Shown: one piece after another, positions 1 through 9,598 of the stretch
How the letters are laid out: each line of letters begins with the position of its first letter
Numbering within the stretch: the stretch's first letter is position 1
Assembly: GCA_949130495.1 (NCBI GenBank)
Contig: OX422211.1
Coordinates: forward strand, 533,854,017 to 533,918,016
Length of the DNA: 64,000 nt
Source: Sambucus nigra
Taxonomy: Eukaryota; Streptophyta; Magnoliopsida; Dipsacales; Adoxaceae
Direction: 5' to 3'
The notes under the pieces: model-generated
The model's database searches: none
Seen by the model: the letters and a program-made list of their open reading frames with translations, nothing else
Told to the model about the DNA's origin: nothing
Position numbers and translations under genes: made by a program

Positions 1-620
1 TGCGACGTTAGTAGTCCCGTAATGAAATCCATCGATATGATTCCCCATTTCCATAAAGAAACCTCCAACAGTTGTAGCATACGTGAAGGTCTCTAATGGT
101 CAACTTTCATAAGATGACAAGTGACACACTTTGAAACAAACTCTGCAATGTCTCTCTTCATGCCGGCCCACCTGTATTATCTCCTCATATCCTGGTACAT
201 ATTGTCCCAATTGGGATGTATCGCAAATCTGGAACCGTGAGACTAAGTAATAACCGAATGTCTCAAATCCTCATCCCAGAGTACTATTAATCACCAATTA
301 AAGTGCAGGCTTCCTCGGAGATGATTGAGTAAGACTCTATACCCTCAGGTAATAACTGCTATACCATGTCCTGACAGAACTCATCCTTTGCATGTTCCTT
401 CACTACCCGCATAACAATCTCGGGAGTGATAGTCATAACGGCCATGTATGCTCGGATAACCTCATCCTCCTACTAGAGCTCACTCCATTTTTCTTTCCAC
501 ACCTATGCTAAGTCTCTAGTAGGTCGTCGGCTCAACACATTTGCCACCATGTTATATTTACTCGAATGATATTGTATATCATATTGGTAGTCCTTCACGA
601 ATTCTATCCATCACCTCTGT
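1..620 (-). pseudogene. Element A integrase N-terminal part (gypsy), cut by window edge
   Basis: Read on the minus strand, this is the stretch between RNase H and the integrase core of a Ty3/gypsy polyprotein. Near positions 1-60 the frame reads a W-x-W-x-x-I-S-M-D-F-I-T-G-L motif, the start of the rve integrase core with its first catalytic Asp. Upstream, around 100-330, are remains of the zinc-binding region (C-x2-C before the core). Integrase would insert the cDNA into the host genome. The rest of the domain lies left of the window. Frameshifts and stops make it non-functional. It is collinear with the RNase H and RT remains to its right, so it belongs to element A. Confidence 0.7.
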
Positions 621-1090
621 CTCATGTTCGGATCCTTCTGTGTGAAGAGATATTGAAGTGACTTATGATGCATGAACAATGTGAATTTATCCCCTAATAG
701 GTAATGTATCCATATCCTCAACATAAAAATAATCGCTGCCAAATATAGGTCGTGGGTGGGGTAATTCTTCTTGTGGGGATTTAGCTTTCGAGGAACATAA
801 GCTATTGCCCTTTCTTCCTACTACAACACCCCCCCAAGTCCCTGTAAGGATGCATCCATGTAGACCTGATACTCTACCCCACTCCTAGGTAATGTAAGTA
901 TGGTTGCTAATGTTAATCTATCCTTCAGTTCATTAAAAGACAACTGATAATAGTCGCTCCACACAAATGGTACTCCCTTACGAGTCAAGCTCGCCCAAGG
1001 CCCAACAATCTTTGATAACCCCTTGATGAAACGATGGCAATATTCGGCCAACCCCAAGTAGCTGCGAATTTCAGTCGGTGTCATAGGCTG
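600..1090 (-). pseudogene. Element A RNase H and RT-RNase H linker (gypsy)
   Basis: The open stretch at 821-1084 (87 residues, minus strand) covers the RT thumb/connection and the start of RNase H. It shows the family hallmarks S-Y-L-G-L-A-x-Y-C-x-R-F-I and then Y-M-D-A-S, where the Asp is the first catalytic residue of RNase H, followed by G-L-G-G-V-L. This domain would degrade the RNA of RNA:DNA hybrids during reverse transcription. After about position 800 the frame is broken, and the remaining RNase H is only detectable in pieces. It sits directly downstream, in element orientation, of the RT below. Confidence 0.75.
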
Positions 1091-1760
1091 CCCCGCTCCC
1101 TCACCATCGATACCTTACTTGGATCAAAAGCTAGTCCACTATCAGACACAATGTGGCCAAGAAACTGTACCTCCCAAAGCCAGAATCCACATGTATTGAA
1201 TTTTGCGTACACTTGATGGTACCCTAACATCTATAGAACCATACATAAGTGCTCGGTGTTCTCCTCATTCATTCATAACTAAACCAGGTCATCGATGAAT
1301 ACTATCACAAACTTATCCAGAAACTCCTGAAATACTCTATCCATAAGTTCTATGCACACTACACATGCATTGGTGATCCCAAATGGAATCAAACTGAACT
1401 CGTAAGATACATACTACGACAAGAATACGGTCTTAGGAATATCCTCCTCCCGAATACGCAACTGGTGATAGCTTAACCTCAAATCAATCTTGAAGAAGTT
1501 TGAAACCCCTTTAACTGATTAAATAAGTCACAATCCTAGGTAACGGATACTCGTTTCGTAACATCACCTTATTCTGCTCCCTGTAATCCACGCACAAGCA
1601 AAGCGAACCATCCCTTTTCTTCACAAACAACACCGAGCACCCCAAGGCAATGTAATCCTTCGAATAAAACCCTGACAGAAGAACGGCTGAATATGTTCTC
1701 TCAGCTCTCGCATCTCTGAAGGAGCCATGCAATACGGTGCTCTGGGAATTGGTCTCATCC
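1091..1760 (-). pseudogene. Element A reverse transcriptase (gypsy), degenerate
   Basis: RT of a plant Ty3/gypsy element. The fingers region reads [20 protein letters not shown], then Y-P-L-P-R-I (1511-1650). The catalytic F-I-D-D box is intact at 1288-1299, but the frame hits a stop three codons later (F-I-D-D-L-V-stop). Adjacent parts lie in different frames, so it cannot make active enzyme. The D-Y-R-E-x-N-K-V form is typical of chromovirus-like gypsy RT rather than the Tat type seen at 14135-15090. The domain order gag-PR-RT-RH-IN on the minus strand agrees with the LTR and primer-binding site at 3758-6471. Confidence 0.82.
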
Positions 1761-2300
1761 CTGGTGCTAAGTTGATGACAAACTTTACTTCCTGGCTCGG
1801 TGGCAGCCCGAGTATCTCCTGGAACACATCCTCAAAATCCCTCACTACAGGAATCAAATCTAACGAAATGACTACCTCATATGAGGTCTCCTCCTCGATG
1901 TAATATAAATGAGTGCGCGATCTTCCCTCCGAAAAAGGCATCGCCACAAGGAATATCTCATGTCCTGGAATCGAAAACACAATAGTCATTTCATATCAAT
2001 CTACCATCGCTCTATACCCTACTAACCAATCCATACCTAGAATTATGTCATACCCCTCCATGTCTAACACTAGGAGTTCTGTCACTAAACTCAGTCTCCC
2101 AAGCATAATATCGACTCCTCTACAGATCGTATATATTAATGAAACACTCATCATCGATGACTCTACACACATAAGTAGACTATTGTCTGTCTCTAATAAA
2201 CCAGCAGCTCATGAAAATCTAGTCTTAATAAATGAATGATATGCTCCGGTATCAAAAAGTACTCTACCTTGAGAACCATGAATAGAAAACGTACCTTCTA
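1761..2300 (-). pseudogene. Element A aspartic protease and PR-RT linker
   Basis: Retropepsin-like protease of element A. On the minus strand the active-site motif L-F-D-T-G-A-Y-H-S-F-I is readable around 2225-2265. Some 50 codons later comes the conserved D-I-I-L-G-M-D-W-L box (near 2030-2060), followed by an in-frame stop. The run 1621-1989 is an uninterrupted 122 residues through the linker ([14 protein letters not shown]) and into the start of RT ([11 protein letters not shown]). The protease would cleave Gag-Pol in virus-like particles. The DTG triad survives although the gene is broken. Confidence 0.78.
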
Positions 2301-3754
2301 CTGTAGGTGGCGCCTAAGGTCTTGGAGGCATAGGCACATCCCAGACGTTTAATAGACGCATGTAGTGTATATGGCCCTGCTGCTGGGGTGGGGCTGGTGC
2401 AGGAACTAGAGCTGGAGCTAACGGAGCCTGCTGCCCATTCTGGGCACCCTAATGGTGCGCCCCGATAAGCTGTGGAGAATCCCTACTCTTGTGACCCTGC
2501 TAGCCACATGTGAAACACTGCCCCTGAAACTGCCTCTGACCTTGGCCCGGCTGGCCCTGATGTGGCCCTGACCCTATTGGCCACCCCCTGGTTCCCCTGG
2601 CCCTGACGACCCTGAGGAAGTTGTTGCTGCAGGGGACCCTGTGGGCCCTGAATATCCGATCTGTGCCCGCCAAATCTAAATCTCTTGGCATAGTTCCCTT
2701 ATCGGGAGTTCTGCCCCTATGTGCCCATTGTCTGTTGTTGCTGGGGTGGTACCCCACTAGCACTGCTCCCCCAAGTCTTGTTGTTCTTCATAGACCCTTC
2801 TCCGCTCTTACTTCCCTTACCATGGAAATCAAAGTCCTGGCAGTGCAAAAATGTCGTGTTAACAACATCAACATTTGTCATCAACGCTGGATTACCAATC
2901 AAATGTTGCATAATCCTCCAAGCCGAGACATCCATAAACTTAGCCTTCTTTCTCTCTTCGTTGCTCACCTCCTCTAGCATAAGTTTTTCCAGACATGTTA
3001 ACTCTTCCTCATCATAAAAAACTGGGCGGTCACCCTACATACCTCACCAAACTTCTTCTTCATCTCTGCCTCCACTGCAGGCAGGAAGTGCTTGCAATCA
3101 AATGTCACCCAAAACTCTAAAATAGTCACCGAGTCTCTCTCCTCAGTGGTGTCCACTGACTCCCACCACTAAAGGGATGCCCCTGCTAACCTGAAGGTGG
3201 CCAACATCTGTCATTGAAGCTCACTGTAATATAACTTGCCTAGGTGGCGCTGAATGTTTTTCTTCCATTGGCATGCTACCACTACATCCATGCACCCTGA
3301 AACTCGGGTGAATGGCCCTTATGGAAGGTCTCTCTGATGCTATGCCAAGTGGGTAGACCTTGCTGGGCCGAAATATCTAGTGCTAGGGGTTGCTGAGGCT
3401 GAGGGAAGTGGGCTGCCATGGCCCTCATAGTTATCTCTACTACCTAAGACACTATCACTTCCACCTGAGTAGTAGAAATCACCTTTGGTGGTGGTGGCGG
3501 TACTTGTTTCTACTGAGGATCCTCCCTTACCTCATCTCTGGCTACGACCCTCTCAGCTCGCTCTCTCCTCAGCGGCATCTAAAAATAGATCGAATTGTAT
3601 ACGCACACAATTTATTCAAAATTTAATAGAAGAAGCACGATATGTTGTATCACGTAAGGATATAAGCAACAGTCCTAATAATAGGGCTTTATATCAAACA
3701 ACCGATATGTTGAAAATGTAATAAGTCATACAGATCCTATCGACACTAGAACCT
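2301..3754 (-). pseudogene. Element A gag with zinc knuckle, degenerate
   Basis: Capsid/nucleocapsid gene of element A. The zinc knuckle is visible near 2490-2525 on the minus strand as C-F-T-C-G-x-Q-G-H-K-S-R-D: the last Cys of CCHC has become Asp and a stop lies inside the knuckle. Upstream is a Gln/Gly/Pro-rich linker (2530-2760) and a gag core fragment at 2717-2980 (E-E-R-K-K-A-K-F-M-D). Further gag remains run to about 3700, close to the primer-binding site. Plus-strand open frames here are antisense shadows. Several frameshifts and stops; pseudogene. Confidence 0.7.
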
Positions 3755-3757
3755 GAT

Positions 3758-3769
3758 GCTCTGATACCA
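3758..3769 (-). promoter_or_regulatory. Element A primer-binding site (tRNA-iMet)
   Basis: The minus strand reads TGGTATCAGAGC, complementary to the 3' end of plant initiator tRNA-Met, two bases from the LTR end. It primes minus-strand cDNA synthesis and fixes the orientation of element A. Confidence 0.9.
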
Positions 3770-3771
3770 TT

Positions 3772-6471
3772 TGTGACACCCCATCTAATAAATATTGGGT
3801 ATTCATGACTTTATCAAATTAAAATAGGATTCTCATATTGTTCATTTTTATCGTCACTGTCGAAAACTAAATTAATTACTAATTACCTAAGTTAATTAAA
3901 CTGGTGCCAGATTTTACTTTTAAAATAAACAAGATAAAATAATAGTTTGAGATCTAAATCATCACTCACAAGACACTAAAATCCTAACCATTGGTGCTAT
4001 GAAAATACATCAAAGTCATGACCAATAAATCATCGGCTAAAACTACAACCAAGCAATAATCCACAATCCAATTACTAAGTAAAACTGATACAAATCTGGA
4101 ACTGCAATGTAGTCAACTGACAACATGTCTACACATGAGATACAAGAATGTGATCCTATGCTAGATCTGAATGAAAGAGTCGGTTACTCAGTAATCCTGT
4201 CAGCATCCACAGTGCTACAGCTCCGAATCCCTAGAATGAAATCAGGTATTGCACCCTTGTGGCTGGACACCTAAAAGGTTTTGAAAACATTTTTATAGCA
4301 AAAGTTAGTACTCCAAAAATTTTGAAAATATTTAACAAGTAATTTATCGTAATTAAATCGATTATTGATTACACATGTCAGGTTCACGCACATTCCCTTG
4401 AGTTTCCTCACCTCTCATCTATTATCCACACCTAACGTTCTATACTTAGCCCATCTATCTACAACCCAAGATATCTCGACTAAAGTAAATAAATGATCTT
4501 ATCGATATCATACTCTCTTGTAGCGCCCATTCATCATGATTCATTGTTAACATATATCGCAAAGTCTTTCATTACTTAGGTAACCTTCACATATGTTACA
4601 TTTAAGCATCATAATGAAGTCTCACTACTTAATTCATAAAGCATTTCAGATTTAGCATTTAACTTCCATAATTAAGTTTCACTAATTAATTTACTATAGA
4701 TATTCTCAATCAATTCTTAATCTTGGAAATAAGTTTCTCTCTACTTAATTTATCATTTAGATGTATATCTATATATATATCATCTACTAATCTACTTTCG
4801 ACCATAAGTAGGATATCATGAAGTATATATTTCACACACAATATATACTATAAGGATTATTGGTCCGAATAATCATTGACCCCAATCATCCTATCATTTA
4901 CATTGGTCTAGATACTCATCGACCCCAATCTTTCATCTTCGATTTGGTCCGGATAATCATAGACCCCAAATCGAGATTTCATGTATTGGTCTGGATAATC
5001 ATCGACCCCAATACAAAATATAGAAGACTTTAGGTATTCCCAAGTCCTATGTATCAATAGAATAGATATTCAAATAACCAGATTATTTATACCTTTACGT
5101 GATATTTTTATCTCTAATATTCACCGTACTTACCATTTATTTACGAATTTAATTCACTTCCATAATTATTTGAGTGTTCATACAACTCTAAGACTCCCTT
5201 TCTATACACCTACTGGTCTTTATCAAGTCCTTACATAGGTAGAATAACACTCCTCAGATTCCCTTCCATCATTGGTAATCCAAAAAAATTCAACGAAGAC
5301 AAGAACCCAAAATCTGCCAGGGTCGATCGATTGATCTAACAGGCGCAGCTTCGTCTTCTTCGATTTTTCACCATTTTTTATTTACTCAAATCCTGTAATT
5401 CTTCAACAAATTCATAATTGATTATTCCTAACTATTTCTACATGAGTTAGGATGATTTCTAACGTTTCAAACACATTAAAACTTCCCTGAAATCAATCAA
5501 GAATCAATCAAACCCTCAAACTCTTTCATAATCTAAATTTGTGTTCATCCATTTCATTCAATTCAAAACCAAGATTTAAATCCATACCAATAATCAAAAC
5601 TCTTTTGATTTAAAATCCTCTATAGATCTAAACACTAACTACATGCAATCTTGCCCAAACATGAAATCAATTAGTGCTTTTGATCAATGATTTTGAAATA
5701 AAAATCAATCTATTCATGAAATCCCTACACATGGGTCTTATAACTTCAATTCGATTTACAATAAACACTTGACTTTGATTCATTGATCTAAATTTATGGT
5801 TCTTAGTTGATGATTGATTGATTCTCCTCCAATATTCCTTTACAATTGTCTTGAGGTGCAAGAAACCATTCACCACCTTCACAATTCTCTCCTTAGGCTT
5901 TAGGAAAATGGTTCTCTCTTTTCTCTAATGGCCTCTCTAATCTTTTGTGTTATGACACCTAACCCCGATATCTAAATATCAGATATATGGCTCAAAATTT
6001 CGTAGGTCCCTTTACCTCTTTTTAAAAAATGGCCGCAACCCCTTTATAGGTGTCGGTTTCGTCCAAAATTGACCCGGGACCCAAACTATACTTCTGGGTA
6101 TACTATTACAACTATTTCGACCCGTAAGGAGTCATTCGTGACATCTAAATTCCCATCTGATTCAATTAAAATATGTTTCTCATTCCTCAACTCAAAAATA
6201 ATCTACACGCGACTCCCGGTGAGATAAAATAAAATACGCACATATCACTCACTATGCCGTAACCATACTTATCACTTATTTACTATATTCACTTAATAAC
6301 CATTATAATGCAATATTAATCAGTATCTACCTCTCGATTAATATTTAATAAGCACATTTACCATGTAATTATTTTAAATTACTTCGCTCGCGTAATTTAG
6401 ATAAAGTGTATTTTCCTCAATTAATTCCCAAATTAATTAAATAAAAATACACATAAATACGAGATATTACA
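3772..6471 (-). mobile_element. Element A 5' LTR (2.7 kb)
   Basis: On the minus strand the LTR starts TGTAATATCTCG at 6471 and ends GGGGTGTCACA at 3772, so it has TG...CA ends, and the primer-binding site follows at once. The partner LTR lies left of the window, so neither age nor TSD can be read. It is AT-rich and non-coding. It holds hairpin tandem repeats (4859-5014), one palindromic TCGATCGA-type site (5321-5337) and the GGTCGAAATAG block (about 6045-6135) shared with elements D, E and F. Its right end abuts Tat gag sequence, so A was inserted in the Tat element. Confidence 0.85.
4859..5014. repeat. Four hairpin-forming tandem repeats in LTR A
   Basis: Four imperfect units of about 40 bp, each with a left arm ATTGGTC or ATTTGGTC, a centre resembling GGATAATCATC and a right arm GACCCCAAT or GACCCCAAAT. 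In units 3 and 4 the arms extend and stay complementary although their sequences differ: CGATTTGG (4940-4947) with CCAAATCG (4966-4973), and GTATTGG (4983-4989) with CCAATAC (5008-5014). Confidence 0.85.
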
Positions 6472-6621
6472 GCGGCAGGACGAGCCAAGAATGTAGGCTA
6501 AGGGCATTAGCTTTGGACATACTAGTCATAGGTTCGACCTTTGATAGGCTCAGCCCAGTGGCAGATGATTTGAGAAATCTCCTCTCCAGATCTCAAAATA
6601 TCATTAGTTTGAGAAGCAATG
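6472..6621 (+). pseudogene. Tat element gag, fragment left of insertion B
   Basis: This 150-bp piece lies between LTR A and LTR B. It is assigned to the Tat gag 5' region because its right edge carries the CAATG duplication that recurs at 11977, where Tat gag sequence resumes. It has no recognisable domain of its own. Confidence 0.6.
6617..6621. other. Target-site duplication CAATG (left) of element B
   Basis: CAATG precedes the TGTCACACC end of LTR B. The same 5 bases follow the other end at 11977-11981. Confidence 0.93.
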
Positions 6622-7347
6622 TGTCACACCCCGCAAAATCTGACAAACGGGGTGGCCAGCCACTGCCGCCGAACTATGCCGGGCATGAACTAAATAAAAT
6701 ACCATTCTTAGCATGAGACAGATATGAGACATAAATAATCAGTCCATAAGATAAATAATTGAATAAATCTCAAATAATCACAAATAACTAAGCGATAAAA
6801 GATCCATCACATGCTAACTCCAAAAATCCAATCTCCAATAATGATTAAATAAAATCTGAATAATCCCAACAGAAATCCTCTAAACAACTTTGGAACCGAA
6901 TGGCCCAATAAAACTCCAATGAAGTCTCATAATACGACTGGAAAAGAAAGTCTAACTAAACTATGCTATAAAGTAAATAACTCCAGCTGCACCTCCAATG
7001 ATAACTCCGATAAACTTATGCAGCTTCCCCAAATCAAATCCTGAAAAAGATTAGTCAACGCATGGGTCAGAGCCAAAGCCCCGAGCAAGAATACACACTA
7101 CTCCCCTCAATTAGGATTCTTGAATCCAGACAGTAGCATTATACGCAATAAATATCACAATAGAATATTTTAAATTAAACGGGATAATTAAACGCGATAA
7201 TTATAACCTACTAACTACCCGCAAAAATCTCCATTTATAAAGGCACACCAATATGATTTTAAATTCCCAAGTCCCACGATGTTAATTTAATTAAATTAAC
7301 CAACTTTTATTATTGTTCTCACTTTTTTATTAAAGTGTCACACTTCC

Positions 7348-7526
7348 CCTTGTCAATCGCCCTCTGACCCGTTTACTGTCGGCCCCGACACATGACAAGG
7401 TTACCCTTGTCAATCGCCCTCTGACCCGTTTACTGTCGGCCCCGACACATGACAAGGTTCCACACACGACACGACATAAATCGCCCTCTGGCCCGTTTAA
7501 ACTGTCAGCCCCGACACATTATGTCG
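7348..7526. repeat. Hairpin tandem repeats in LTR B, left copy
   Basis: Three units of about 53-57 bp sharing the core ATCGCCCTCTG...CCCCGACACA. Each is bounded by a perfect 8-bp inverted repeat: CCTTGTCA/TGACAAGG in units 1 (7348-7355, 7393-7400) and 2 (7405-7412, 7450-7457), and CGACATAA/TTATGTCG in unit 3 (7472-7479, 7519-7526). The arms differ between units but stay complementary. Confidence 0.92.
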
Positions 7527-8746
7527 CCACAAATTTTAATACCCGTTTTTATCTTAGGCATTAATTCTCAAATTTCTCAATTTCACAATTTATGAATTAC
7601 CCCACCCTTTTTAATCGATGTGAGATCCTCAAAATACCCCTTAGTCCCATACCTAAGGGTCCCCAAGTTATCAATACGTCCTATCATATGTATAGGAGGA
7701 TTTTCTAACATAAATCTTAACTTAGTCTCATGCTTAGGCTAGCGTAACGACGATAAAGTACCAAAATCAGCCCACCCCCAAGATGATAAAAATGCGATAA
7801 TCTACCCTCACTAGTCCCATACCTAGAAGGCGTAAATCATCAAAAGGCATACCCACTAGTCCCATACCTAGAGGCATTCTAAAATATAGGGAGAGCAATA
7901 ATACCCAACAACCCGTCGTCACAAAGGCAACATCATAATACCAACAAGTCACACAAAACAAGCATAATTAATCAATATATAAACTACGCATGATAGTCCA
8001 ATTCAATTAAATCTTTAATTTAATTATCACAATGTCAACAATATCCAAATAATCTCATTTAATTATTTTAAATTAAATATACCAAGTTTTCATCAAATAT
8101 ATATATCAAAACCCAAATTTTATTATCTCTACATGTATTACATGAGTTGTACGCACCCAAAAATCATTTATTTTAAAACTAGAATTTTTCTACATGCAAC
8201 CTACACCAATAAAACCCAAAATCGCTCATCAATCCTACGTACCCAAAGGTTATGAATATTATTCAGATTAAAAGATTATATAAAAAAAAAAAAACAGCCC
8301 CATAATTAGTATTCAATTTTTCTAATTAAGTTACTAATTATTTTTAAGAAAAACATGTAATTAAGTGTTTAGGCGACACTTAAAACGCATAATACTAAAG
8401 GAAAAGAATAGATTATTCATGCCTGTGAAGATCGTGTTGCAAAACTGATTAGAAATCTGGATTACTCTCGAAAAATTAGCAAAAGAGTGTTCTTGAACGA
8501 TCTTGATTAAACCCCAATTAAGCCTTCAAAAACTTGTGCCAAAACTTGTGACAAAAACTTGATTTTGTTGAAGGTTGATGATTATGAGGGAGAGGAAAAA
8601 TATTTGGAAGTGTTCTCTGGTGAAAAACTGGAGAAAAAGTGAATATGAGAAGTCCCCCTACGGATTAACAAGGTTATATAGTGATTAGGAGTCCTAATCC
8701 TACACAAACTCTTAAAAAAACAGCTTACAGCGCACGTTTTCTGGGA

Positions 8747-8785
8747 GGGTCGATCGATCTACCCCCCCGTCGATCGATCGATCAC
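8747..8785. repeat. Paired TCGATCGA palindromes in LTR B, left copy
   Basis: Two overlapping GATCGATC-type palindromes either side of a run of seven C, about 230-265 bp from the LTR start in element orientation. The same cluster recurs at 11711-11754 in the other LTR. Confidence 0.9.
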
Positions 8786-9011
8786 CCCGAAAAACTGACA
8801 GTTTGCCCAAAAAAATGCCATAAGGTAAAAATATTGTAAAATCAATATAAAATCAGTTTTAACTCCGATTTTAATTCCGCTTGAAGTTTTATTCTTCTAA
8901 AATCATAACCAACATACTTAGCCAATAAAAAATTTAAAATTCAAAAATTTATTTTTCTCGAAAATTCCAATTAATTAATTAAAATAATAAATAAAAATAC
9001 GGGGTGTTACA

Positions 9012-9024
9012 TACTTCCCCACTA
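9012..9024 (-). promoter_or_regulatory. Element B polypurine tract
   Basis: Minus strand TAGTGGGGAAGTA directly before the 3' LTR; the expected primer for plus-strand cDNA. Confidence 0.85.
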
Positions 9025-9584
9025 GCAAAGAATTTCGTCCTCGAAATTAGACGAAGCATACTCATCAACGCATAAATCTCGCAAAAGAAAATAAGGCTCA
9101 TATATGCCTACCCGTAGAATGCCATAATTGGGCGCCCATACACCCAATCCTACGCGCACCTACCCCACGAACAACAAAATAATATATATTGCCTATATAA
9201 ATACACATAACTATGAAAATAACGGCGTACCACATGCTCTCACAAATCCCCCACTCGATCCTATATCCGAAAGTCATCAAAATTCTAACTTCCTCAAATT
9301 AAATCTCAACATCAAAAATCGATACATACGGTACCTAACATCTGTACTAAAATCTCCAAAAAAAATTATCGTCTCCAAAATCCATTCTAAGGATCCCCAC
9401 ATCAAGCTTACTAATTCTAAACTCAATGTCTACAACGTCCTTAACTCAAAACTTCACATCTCCAAGAAACACATCTAACACGTATGCTAGAACATCTACT
9501 TTAAGAAATACGAATCACAAAGGGAATCAAAGATCGGCAACGCGGAAACTAAACGGACTCATAACCTACGAGACCTAAGACCAT

Positions 9585-9596
9585 GCTCTGATACCA
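9585..9596 (-). promoter_or_regulatory. Element B primer-binding site (tRNA-iMet)
   Basis: Minus strand TGGTATCAGAGC, two bases after the 5' LTR end at 9599. Confidence 0.92.
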
Positions 9597-9598
9597 TC

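Larger units (their letters stand above)
6622..9011 (-). mobile_element. Element B 3' LTR
   Basis: 2390 bp; minus strand begins TGTAACACCCCG at 9011 and ends GGGGTGTGACA at 6622. The 64-residue open frame inside it (7767-7961, minus) recurs in the other LTR and has no protein-like features, so it is treated as non-coding. It contains the hairpin repeats at 7348-7526 and the paired TCGATCGA palindromes at 8747-8785. Confidence 0.92.
9012..9598 (-). mobile_element. Element B internal region, non-coding (587 bp)
   Basis: Only primer-binding site, leader and purine tract remain between the LTRs. On the minus strand it begins with two bases and TGGTATCAGAGC and ends with TAGTGGGGAAGTA, preceded by an ACGAAATT-type motif common before the polypurine tract in gypsy elements. 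It aligns over its whole length with 59483-60066 and with the split copy at 51480-51916/57001-57151. The open frames at 9098-9280 and 9128-9478 overlap each other on opposite strands and have no family features; I regard them as chance. Confidence 0.88.

Noticed and set aside
2621..3017. Plus-strand open frames of 98 and 118 residues over element A gag.
   Set aside because: Antisense shadows of the minus-strand gag, which shows a zinc knuckle and correct domain order.
3758..3769. TGGTATCAGAGC-like sequences considered as possible tRNA gene remains.
   Set aside because: Only the 12-base primer complement is present, at LTR borders; no cloverleaf arms around it.
7348..7526. Tandem repeats with spacers, first considered as a CRISPR-like array.
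   Set aside because: Only three units, spacers absent, and the same units occur inside plant LTRs; the structure is explained as hairpin repeats.
7767..7961. 64-residue minus-strand open frame identical in both B LTRs (also 10744-10938).
   Set aside because: It lies in LTR U3-type sequence, and the homologous C LTRs do not keep it open. Identity only reflects the recent origin of the LTRs.
9128..9478. 116-residue plus-strand frame in the internal region of B.
   Set aside because: Not open in the homologous internal regions of C, overlaps the opposite-strand frame, and has no motif.
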